A stretch of 64,000 nt of DNA from Micromonosporaceae bacterium (GTDB lineage Bacteria > Actinomycetota > Actinomycetes > Mycobacteriales > Micromonosporaceae). A program made the translations under genes and the position numbers. Below the pieces are notes generated by a model, which was not told where the DNA came from, did not search any database, and saw only the letters and a program-made list of their open reading frames with translations. The stretch is taken from the NCBI GenBank assembly GCA_020027875.1, contig JAHRHA010000001.1:1-64000 (forward strand). Direction: 5' to 3'. Shown here piece after piece: positions 1 through 6,574 of this stretch; position 1 is the first letter of the stretch, and each line of letters opens with the position of its first letter.

Positions 1-92
1 TAGATCTGCGCGATCGGGTCCAGGCCGTGATCCTGGCGTACGAGACCGGCCTGGTCCGGCCCGGCGACCAGCACTCATCAGCCGCCCCTTGA
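1..92 (+). CDS. C-terminal end of a NarL/LuxR-family response regulator (partial)
   Basis: The frame starting at base 3 runs to a TGA at 90-92 and encodes 29 residues containing DRVQAVILAYETGLVRPG. This is the typical last helix and tail of the LuxR-type DNA-binding domain in actinobacterial NarL-family regulators. The rest of the gene, including any receiver domain, lies outside the window. An imperfect hairpin (CTCGAT at 114-119, ATCGAG at 128-133) follows and might end transcription. Confidence 0.65.
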   Translation, partial: DLRDRVQAVILAYETGLVRPGDQHSSAAP

Positions 93-153
93 TCCTTCCG
101 GACGATGTCCCCGCTCGATTGCGGTCGATCGAGCTGCGCGCGAAACTTGTGAC

Positions 154-675
154 GTGCGTAGGAGCCGAGCCGCCGTCGGTACGGCGGCCTTCTTCGTACT
201 GGCGCCCGGCGCGGCCGCGGCGCTGGTGCCGTGGTGGCTGACCGGCTGGCACCAGGGTCAGCCAGCGTTCGCGTCCCCGTTGCGGGTCGGAGGCGCGCTG
301 CTGCTGGCCGCCGGCGCGGCGGCGGTGGTGGTCGCGTTTGTGCGGTTCGTCGTGGAGGGAGCCGGCACTCCAGCCCCGGTCGCCCCACCCGACCGACTCG
401 TCGTTGGCGGCCTCTACCGGTACGTGCGGAACCCGATGTATCTGGCGGTGACCGCCTGCATTGTCGGCCAATCGCTGCTTCTGAGTTCCCCGGTCCTGCT
501 GGTCTACGCGGCGGCGTTCCTCGCGGTATGCGCCGCCTTTGTCCGGTGGTACGAGGAACCGGTGCTACGCCGCCGATTCGGCGCTCAGTACGACGCCTAC
601 CGCCGCGGCGTGCGCGGCTGGCTGCCGCGACTGCGCCCATGGCGACCCGAGGATGTTGACAACGAGTCACGCTGA
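154..675 (+). CDS. Isoprenylcysteine carboxyl methyltransferase/phospholipid methyltransferase-family membrane protein
   Basis: A 173-residue integral membrane protein. The conserved block YRYVRNPMY (residues 88-96), followed by a hydrophobic stretch and a C-terminal region with an EEP motif and RFGAQYDAYRR, is characteristic of the ICMT/PEMT-like family, which uses S-adenosylmethionine. About four or five membrane segments are visible (about 10-28, 44-66, 93-112, 114-130). Bacterial members often have unknown substrates, and nothing here identifies one. The start is GTG 154 with no clear ribosome-binding site. It converges on the glycosyltransferase gene with a 9-bp gap. Confidence 0.75.
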   Translation: MRRSRAAVGTAAFFVLAPGAAAALVPWWLTGWHQGQPAFASPLRVGGALLLAAGAAAVVVAFVRFVVEGAGTPAPVAPPDRLVVGGLYRYVRNPMYLAVTACIVGQSLLLSSPVLLVYAAAFLAVCAAFVRWYEEPVLRRRFGAQYDAYRRGVRGWLPRLRPWRPEDVDNESR

Positions 676-684
676 AGAACGGGC

Positions 685-1815
685 CTAAGCGGACCGAGAG
701 TGGGACAGGGCCACGAGCCGGGGAACCACGTCCTCAGGCGACGGCATCGCAGCCATTTCCTGCCGCACCTCGTCGGCGGCCGACGTCAGCGCGGCGTCGG
801 TGAGGAGGCGGGTCAGCGTCGCGGCCGTGATGTCCTTCGCTGCCGTCGCAAGGGCCGCGCCACGTGCTGCCACCAGCCGCGCATTGTAGGTTCGGTCGCC
901 TGGGCCTGACACCACAAGCTGCGGCACGCCCGCGGCCAACGCGCCGAGGACGGTGCCCGCACCACCGTGGTGCACGATGGCCGTGCTGGTTGCCAACGCG
1001 GCAGTCAAGGGCACCCAGTCAACAGTGCGAACGTTCCCTGGCAGCAAGCCTTGCCGCATCACGTGCCGATCGGGCCGTACGAGAACAAACTCAGCGTCTA
1101 CGTGCGGCGCCGCGGCCACGACGGCGCTCATCAGCCGGCTCCCGCCAGGGCCGCCGACGGTGCTTCGGCTCACCAGGATCCGGGGTTGCTCGGGACGTCC
1201 GCCCAGCCAGTCCGGGAGCGTACCGTCCCCGCTGTACGGCACGTACTGCATCGGCCAGCCGGACCGGGCGCCCACCACACTCGGCGGCGCAATGGTCATG
1301 GTGGCGGCGTTCGGCGGCAGAGTCTCCACACCATGGCGCTGGAGCGCTCTCGTCAGGCGCGTCGCCGTCACTCGAACCAACTCCGGGCCATCGAAGAGTG
1401 AGTTCTCGTGGAGGACCGCCGGAATTCCGAGCCGCGCGGCGGCCAACGCCCCGGCGACGGCCAGCGGCTCGTAGACGACCAGATCCGGCGCCCAGCGCGT
1501 CGCGAGCGCTACCGCGTGGTCGACCATCTCCTCGTTCACCGCACCGAACAGCAGCCTGACGCCGCGCGTGCCGCCCTCGCCGGCCAGCTCCGCTTTGGCT
1601 ATGAGCGGGTGCCGCATCATCGTTCGCCGCGCAATCCGTCCGAACTGGAACGTCGGAGCGATGTCCTCGATGTGCAGACCAGCGTCGCGCGCTGCGAGCG
1701 CGTCGCCGGCGGTTGCGAGGAGCACCTCGTGGCCCGCGTTCTGAAGCGCGCGCGCCAGCGGAATCATCGGGAAGACATGGCCCAGCATCGGGGCGGACAC
1801 GACCAGTACACGCAC
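685..1815 (-). CDS. MGT/UGT-type glycosyltransferase (GT-B fold)
   Basis: A 376-residue glycosyltransferase of the GT1 type that modifies macrolides, flavonoids and other small molecules. The N-terminus has the APMLGHVFPMIPLARAL block, whose His after Gly aligns with the catalytic His of the family. The C-terminal nucleotide-sugar site is clear: VHHGGAGTVLGALAAGVPQ, with a following GDRTYNA segment. No biosynthetic cluster is adjacent, so the acceptor is unknown; self-protection or xenobiotic glycosylation is possible. It is transcribed away from the membrane-protein group to its right (24 bp from the end of the next gene). Confidence 0.85.
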   Translation of the reverse strand: MRVLVVSAPMLGHVFPMIPLARALQNAGHEVLLATAGDALAARDAGLHIEDIAPTFQFGRIARRTMMRHPLIAKAELAGEGGTRGVRLLFGAVNEEMVDHAVALATRWAPDLVVYEPLAVAGALAAARLGIPAVLHENSLFDGPELVRVTATRLTRALQRHGVETLPPNAATMTIAPPSVVGARSGWPMQYVPYSGDGTLPDWLGGRPEQPRILVSRSTVGGPGGSRLMSAVVAAAPHVDAEFVLVRPDRHVMRQGLLPGNVRTVDWVPLTAALATSTAIVHHGGAGTVLGALAAGVPQLVVSGPGDRTYNARLVAARGAALATAAKDITAATLTRLLTDAALTSAADEVRQEMAAMPSPEDVVPRLVALSHSRSA

Positions 1816-1840
1816 GCCAGCACCCTAACCTAGCCCGCCC

Positions 1841-2446
1841 TCACGAGCTGGTCGTCACTGGTCGGGGTCGCCCACCGCGGAGTAGCAGAACACCGAACAG
1901 CAACAGCGCCGCCTGGTGCACGTACGGGGGGGCGAAGGTGTCGAGCGGGAAGGCGAATCGGATCAGCCAGGAGCCGCTCCACGCCAGCGCGACCCAGCCC
2001 GCCCAACGGGGGAGCGCGCTGGTTCGCAGCGCGGCCGTCGCGAAGGCGAGCACCGACACGCCGCTGGCCACGATGAAGTAGTACCCCAACGGGGCAACGA
2101 ACCCGGCCGCCGTGTATTCCAGCGCCTGGCCGACGACCCAGGCGCCGGCGGCGAGTCCGTAGGCGACAAGGCCGATCCGGCCGCCGACGGCGTCCCCCGC
2201 ACGGGAGAGAACGGTTTCGAACACTGCCAGCCCCATCAGCGTCACAGTCACTCCTGCGCAGGCCAGCGCCGCGTCCCACCGTCGCGTTTCCACGCTGGCC
2301 GCGATCGGCAACCAGCCCTCGTTGATCGCGAACAGCACGACCTGGACCATCAACACCGCAAAGCCGGTGACGAGGAGGCTGCCGGATGCCGTCCGGGCAC
2401 CATCCGACGTTTGCTGCCCGGGTCTAGCGGCCTGCGCCGTGGTCAT
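1841..2446 (-). CDS. Hypothetical six-helix membrane protein
   Basis: A 201-residue protein with about six hydrophobic segments and no motif I recognise. The start is ATG 2446 (MTTAQAARPG), because its ATGA overlaps the TGA stop of the upstream gene at 2443-2445, indicating translational coupling. A longer in-frame reading up to 2698 would lie entirely inside the upstream gene and is rejected. It is probably co-expressed with the 2443-3156 membrane protein, and so may be under the same palindromic control site at 3189-3207. Function unknown. Confidence 0.7.
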   Translation of the reverse strand: MTTAQAARPGQQTSDGARTASGSLLVTGFAVLMVQVVLFAINEGWLPIAASVETRRWDAALACAGVTVTLMGLAVFETVLSRAGDAVGGRIGLVAYGLAAGAWVVGQALEYTAAGFVAPLGYYFIVASGVSVLAFATAALRTSALPRWAGWVALAWSGSWLIRFAFPLDTFAPPYVHQAALLLFGVLLLRGGRPRPVTTSS

Positions 2447-3156
2447 GATGTGGTCCTCTGTCGCCGCAGCAGCCGAACCATCACGACTCCGGTGATGGCG
2501 CCGTAGATCGGGCCCATAACGACGCCAAACAAGGCGAAGGCCATGATGGAGGGAAAGTCGTAGGGGGTAAGCCAGCCCGCGCCCACCATGGCGCCCCGCA
2601 CCACGGCAAAGGCTCCAACACCCGCGAGGAAGAGAGCCCCGACGCTCCCCCACAGCCACTGAACCGCCGCGGCGACCCGCCTGCGCAACCCGAGCCACTG
2701 GAAAAGGGGCCAGAGTAAGAAGGGGATGAATCCGACGGCAATCTTCACGATCGTGATGCCCTCGCTGCCGCTTGGTGAGAATTCATTAACGACAGCCGAA
2801 AAGACACCGGCCACCACCCCGGCAAGGCACCATCCAGCAGCTGTCGCCGGTGCCCACCAGCCCGACCCGGGCAGCCGGCGCCGCAGGACTGTCCATTGCA
2901 TCGTTCCGATGACCGCGCCCCAGATGAACAGCATGACGCCGACGGCCAGCGCTACCTTGAATACCTCTTCCGACTCCGGCATGTCGAACCGGTACCACGA
3001 CCGCCTTATCGCTTCTTCCACCGCGGCGGCGACGGCTCCGCCGACTACGAGTCCGACGCTGGTCGCGAGGACCCACGAGAGCAAGAAGCCCCGATCGCCC
3101 TGATCGCGCTGGTCGCCGGCCTCTATACCAAGCGCGGCGTTCCTACTGTCAACCAT
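2443..3156 (-). CDS. Membrane protein, paralogue of the 3269-4003 product
   Basis: A 237-residue protein with about six hydrophobic segments. It shares clear residue-level similarity with the next gene: MVDS at the N-terminus, ATSVG near 30-35, SWYR followed by MP-SEE, a QWTVLR-R...GWWAPAT-AGW block, and GPIYGAITGVVMVRLR at the C-terminus. The QW-LRR block occurs twice within each protein, suggesting an internal duplication. The start is taken as ATG 3156, because the sequence TTGCACACTTCGCGC directly before it is identical in the paralogue; a start at 3171 is also open. No known function. The shared promoter region suggests regulation by the adjacent two-component system (inference). Confidence 0.7.
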   Translation of the reverse strand: MVDSRNAALGIEAGDQRDQGDRGFLLSWVLATSVGLVVGGAVAAAVEEAIRRSWYRFDMPESEEVFKVALAVGVMLFIWGAVIGTMQWTVLRRRLPGSGWWAPATAAGWCLAGVVAGVFSAVVNEFSPSGSEGITIVKIAVGFIPFLLWPLFQWLGLRRRVAAAVQWLWGSVGALFLAGVGAFAVVRGAMVGAGWLTPYDFPSIMAFALFGVVMGPIYGAITGVVMVRLLRRQRTTS

Positions 3157-3188
3157 GCGCGAAGTGTGCAACAGTGCCTCACGCCAGC

Positions 3189-3207
3189 GCCTCAGGGCTA
3201 CCCCTGA
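3189..3207. promoter_or_regulatory. Candidate response-regulator operator upstream of the 2443-3156 gene
   Basis: On the minus strand the sequence reads TCAGGGGTAGCCCTGAGGC. It contains the perfect inverted repeat TCAGGG-GTAG-CCCTGA and lies about 32 bp upstream of ATG 3156. A near-identical site sits at the same distance from the start of the paralogue (4036-4054). A dyad of this size overlapping the expected -35 region fits activation by a NarL-type regulator, but the binding protein is inferred. Confidence 0.5.
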
Positions 3208-3268
3208 GCGACGGCTCGAGCTCCCGCTGTGCTGGGCTGGTCATTTGCCATGCGGCCGTCGACCGCGG

Positions 3269-4003
3269 TCAGGAAGGGACCCCGGTCTCGGCGGCCGCTG
3301 CTACCTCTCGTTGCCGAAGCCGAACCATCACAACCCCTGTTATGGCCCCGTAGATCGGGCCAATCACGAGCCCAAAGAACACCGATGCCTTCACGGAGGA
3401 AAGGTCCTCCGGGAGAAGCCAGCCGGCGCTCACCAGGCCTTTCTCCACCACTGTGCCTGCCGCAACGAACGCGACGAGGAGGGCCCCAGCACTACCCCAG
3501 AGCCATCGGCCGGCGGCGTTGACCTGTCTCCGTAGCACGAGCCATTGGCACACCCCGGGTAGGAGGATGAATGGGATGAGGTTGACCGCAAGATCCACCG
3601 GTGACCCGACTCCCCCGGCAGACGTGAGGTCCTGGAAGGCGGCCGACAGACCTCGTCCAACCATTCCGGCCAGGCTCCATCCGGCGACGGTTGCCGGTGC
3701 CCACCAGCCGGCGCGATTCAGTCGCCACCGCAGAACCGTCCACTGAATCGTTCCGACGAATGCTCCGAACATGGAAACCGCCACGCCGAAGCCGAGAATC
3801 GACTTGAGTAGCTCTTCCGACCGCGGCATCGCCACCCGGTACCACGACTCCGCGATGGCTACTTCGATCATCGCACTCACGACTACGCCGAGCACCACAC
3901 CGACACTGGTCGCGGCGACCCACCAAAGCCAGAAGTCCCGGCCGTCCCGATCCTCCTCGTTTCGGGCATCAAGACTGCGAGCAAGGTTCGGACTGTCAAC
4001 CAT
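3269..4003 (-). CDS. Membrane protein, paralogue of the 2443-3156 product
   Basis: A 244-residue, roughly six-helix protein similar along its whole length to the 2443-3156 product (WYR-AMPRSEELLK, GTIQWTVLRWRL--AGWWAPATVAGW, QWLVLRRQVNAAGRWLWGSAGALL, GPIYGAITGVVMVRLR). ATG 4003 is chosen because the 15 bp in front of it are identical to those in front of the paralogue, and a longer reading to 4108 would run into the divergent response regulator. No catalytic motif is visible. Being divergent from and adjacent to the two-component locus suggests a membrane target or partner of that system (inference). Confidence 0.7.
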   Translation of the reverse strand: MVDSPNLARSLDARNEEDRDGRDFWLWWVAATSVGVVLGVVVSAMIEVAIAESWYRVAMPRSEELLKSILGFGVAVSMFGAFVGTIQWTVLRWRLNRAGWWAPATVAGWSLAGMVGRGLSAAFQDLTSAGGVGSPVDLAVNLIPFILLPGVCQWLVLRRQVNAAGRWLWGSAGALLVAFVAAGTVVEKGLVSAGWLLPEDLSSVKASVFFGLVIGPIYGAITGVVMVRLRQREVAAAAETGVPS

Positions 4004-4035
4004 GCGCGAAGTGTGCAACAGAGCGGCGGGCCGGA

Positions 4036-4054
4036 GCCTCGGGGCTAGCCCTGA
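4036..4054. promoter_or_regulatory. Candidate response-regulator operator between divergent genes
   Basis: On the minus strand the sequence reads TCAGGGCTAGCCCCGAGGC, with GGGCTAGCCC as a perfect palindrome. It matches the site at 3189-3207 in 17 of 19 positions and sits 32 bp upstream of ATG 4003. It also lies about 35 bp upstream of the GTG start of the receiver gene, so it could serve both directions and give autoregulation of the two-component locus. Confidence 0.5.
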
Positions 4055-4088
4055 TGCGGGAACCGTCCTTCGAGAGGATGATCCGAGA

Positions 4089-4466
4089 GTGCGGCGCAGC
4101 GTGCTCATTGTCGATGACCATCCCGGGTTCCGGTCATGGGCCCGAGCGCTGCTCGAGATGCAGGGCTACGTGGTGGTCGGCGAGGCGGAGGACGGGGGTT
4201 CGGCGATAGCCGCGGCCCGGGCGTTGCAGCCCGAGGTGGTCTTACTGGACATCCGGCTTCCCGACATCGATGGCTTCGAGGTGACCCGCCGGTTGGCGCG
4301 CGAAGGCAGCGAGGCGACCGTGGTGCTGGTGTCCAGTCGGGACGCCGCAGACTACCGCGGTCAACTCGCTTACAGCGGCGCCAGGGGCTTCATCGCCAAG
4401 GCCGACCTATCCGCCACCGCGTTGGAGGCCGTGCTCACCGGCGAGAGCGGGTCGGCACCGTCGTGA
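4089..4466 (+). CDS. Receiver-domain-only response regulator
   Basis: A 125-residue CheY-like receiver with no output domain. The acidic pair (VDDHP), the phospho-acceptor Asp in VVLLDIRLPD, the Thr/Ser position (LVSS) and the Lys (IAKAD) are all present, so it should be phosphorylatable. The start is GTG 4089, which gives the canonical RRSVLIVDD beginning; the reading extending back to 3771 is antisense to the membrane-protein gene. Its TGA overlaps the GTG start of kinase 1 (GTGA at 4463-4466). A receiver without output could act as a phosphate sink, an intermediate or an allosteric partner of the paired kinases. Confidence 0.85.
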   Translation: MRRSVLIVDDHPGFRSWARALLEMQGYVVVGEAEDGGSAIAAARALQPEVVLLDIRLPDIDGFEVTRRLAREGSEATVVLVSSRDAADYRGQLAYSGARGFIAKADLSATALEAVLTGESGSAPS

Positions 4467-6574
4467 CAGGCCTTGCCGTGCCCGCCGAGGTGATCCGGCC
4501 CCGCCGGGCGAGCGGGTCGCGCGTCGCTGTCCGACTTGCCTGGACGCTGGAGGCCATCGCGGTCGCGCTCGCGGCCGCCACCGTCCTGCTCGTGGTCGTT
4601 ACGGGCGCGGGATGGGACCGTGCTGGATTCGCGGTCATGTTGCTGGCGTTCCCGACGGTCGGCCTGTTCATCGTCGCGCGTCATCCCCGTAACCCAATCG
4701 GCTGGATCTATTGCTGGGTCGGGCTGGTCGGGACGATCGCACTCCTGGCCGAGCGATACGCTCACTTCGGGATCGCACACGTTCCCGTTCCGCTGCCGGG
4801 CACCGTGGCGATGGCCTGGGTGGCGTCTTGGACGCCGCCACTGTTTATTCTCCCGCTCGTCACGCATAGCTTCTTGCTCTTCCCTGACGGGCACCTACCC
4901 TCCCGTCGGTGGCGGGCGCTGGCGTGGCTTGCCACCATAGCCACCCTGGTCTTGACTCTCTTTCTCGCGATCGCTCCCGCCCCCCTTTACGGCGTCCTTC
5001 CGTCGGTCCAAAACCCTTTCGGAGCCTGGTTCCTCCCGCTGAAACCGCTCGAACTGGTCGGGGACGCCGCCTTTTTCCTCGCCCAGGCGTGCGTCCTTGC
5101 CTCCGGCGCGGCCATGGTGGTGCGCATGCGCCGCGCCGCAGGAGAACTGCGCCAGCAGCTGAAGTGGATGACCTACGCGGCCTGCCTGCTAGCCGCGGGA
5201 TTCGTGGCGGGCGGCCTGCTGGGCTACTTCGCGGACATCGACACCGGCGTACTCAACGCGCTGACCCTCGGCGCGCTCCCCGTGGCCGCGGGCGTGGCCA
5301 TCTTCAAGTACCGCCTGTACGACATCGACATCGTTATCTCGAGGACAGTGGTACTTGGCGCGCTGGCCGCGTTCATCACGGCCATCTATGTGGTGGTGGT
5401 GGTAGGGCTTGGTACGGCGATCGGGGCCCAGGGGGAGCCGAGCCTCGCCTTATCAATCGTCGCCGCGGCGATCGTGGCAGCCGTTTTCCAGCCGGTGCGG
5501 GAGCGGGTTAAGCGCCTGACCAACCGTTTGGTGTACGGCGAGCGGGCCACCCCGTATGAGGTCCTGTCCGGGTTCTCGGAGCGGATGGCTGCTGCCTACC
5601 CGTCGGAGGAGCTGCTGCCCCGGATGGCGCGGCTGTTGGCCGAGGGGACCGGAGCCGCCGCGGCCGAGGTCTGGCTCCGGTTCGGGGAGAGGCTACGTCG
5701 GGTTGCCGGCTGGCCCGAGAGTGATCCCAGCCCGGAGCCCAGGGTGCTCCTCGACGCGGAACGTCCGGACTCCTATGCGGGCACCCGACTCGTTCTGGTT
5801 CGGCATCACGGTGAGGTCCTTGGTGCCTTGTCCGTGCAAACCCGCCCCGACATTCCGTTGAGCCCACCCGACGAGAGGCTACTCGCCGACCTGGCTGGCC
5901 AGGCGGGGCTGGTGCTTCGAAACGTCCGCCTCATCGATGAACTGCGAGCGTCCCGGGAGCGGTTAGTTACGGCCCAGGTCGCCGAGCGCCGGCTCTTAGA
6001 GCGAGACATACGAGAGCGGGTCGAGCAGCCGCTCGCGGCCGTTGCCGCGACGCTCTCGCCCTTGCATGATTTGGCGCAGGCGGGCCCCGAGCTTCAGATC
6101 GTTGCGCAGCTGCAAGCCGAGACCGCGGGTGCGCTGTCGGAACTCCAGGATCTCGCGCGTGGGGTCTACCCGCCACGCCTCGCTGGCGAGGGTATGGTCG
6201 CGGCGCTTGAGGCGCAGGCTCGCACGACTCCTGTGCCCGTCATGATCGAGGCCGAGGCTGTCGGCCGTTATGCGCAGGAGGTCGAGGCCGCGGCGTACTT
6301 CTGCTGCCTGGAAGCCCTACAGAATGTGGCGAAGCACGCTCATGCGAAACGCGTGGTGGTACGGCTGGTGGATCGTGCGGGGCGGCTGCGGTTCAGTGTG
6401 GAGGATGACGGCGTGGGTTTCGACCCGGCGAGTACGACCTGGGGGGCTGGTCTGCAGAACATGGCCGACCGGGCGGAAGCCCTCGGCGGACGCCTGCGGG
6501 CCAGCTCCGCGCCCGGCGGGGGGACCGCCATCGCCGGATGGCTTCCAGCGCTCACCCCGGAGCCGCAGCTATGA
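4463..6574 (+). CDS. Membrane histidine kinase of the NarL-partner class lacking the phospho-acceptor His, with intact ATPase
   Basis: A 703-residue sensor kinase. The N-terminal half is a multi-helix membrane domain containing ARHPRNPIGW, followed by a GAF-like domain (about 365-480), a dimerisation region and a HATPase domain. In the HisKA_3 block the family motif DIHDGAQQ is replaced by DIRERVEQ, so Arg517 stands where His is phosphorylated. The ATP site looks intact: N-box LQNVAKHA (Asn621), D649-G650-V-G652 in EDDGVGFD, and a GAGLQNMADRAEALGG G2 region. The start is GTG 4463, overlapping the receiver stop. Its stop overlaps kinase 2 (ATGA at 6571-6574). It probably acts as the catalytic subunit that phosphorylates kinase 2 in a heterodimer (inference). 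Confidence 0.85.
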   Translation: MTGLAVPAEVIRPRRASGSRVAVRLAWTLEAIAVALAAATVLLVVVTGAGWDRAGFAVMLLAFPTVGLFIVARHPRNPIGWIYCWVGLVGTIALLAERYAHFGIAHVPVPLPGTVAMAWVASWTPPLFILPLVTHSFLLFPDGHLPSRRWRALAWLATIATLVLTLFLAIAPAPLYGVLPSVQNPFGAWFLPLKPLELVGDAAFFLAQACVLASGAAMVVRMRRAAGELRQQLKWMTYAACLLAAGFVAGGLLGYFADIDTGVLNALTLGALPVAAGVAIFKYRLYDIDIVISRTVVLGALAAFITAIYVVVVVGLGTAIGAQGEPSLALSIVAAAIVAAVFQPVRERVKRLTNRLVYGERATPYEVLSGFSERMAAAYPSEELLPRMARLLAEGTGAAAAEVWLRFGERLRRVAGWPESDPSPEPRVLLDAERPDSYAGTRLVLVRHHGEVLGALSVQTRPDIPLSPPDERLLADLAGQAGLVLRNVRLIDELRASRERLVTAQVAERRLLERDIRERVEQPLAAVAATLSPLHDLAQAGPELQIVAQLQAETAGALSELQDLARGVYPPRLAGEGMVAALEAQARTTPVPVMIEAEAVGRYAQEVEAAAYFCCLEALQNVAKHAHAKRVVVRLVDRAGRLRFSVEDDGVGFDPASTTWGAGLQNMADRAEALGGRLRASSAPGGGTAIAGWLPALTPEPQL

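Noticed and set aside
4136-4462. Upstream extension of kinase 1
   Set aside because: The extension overlaps the whole receiver gene in another frame, while GTG 4463 forms a stop-start overlap with it.
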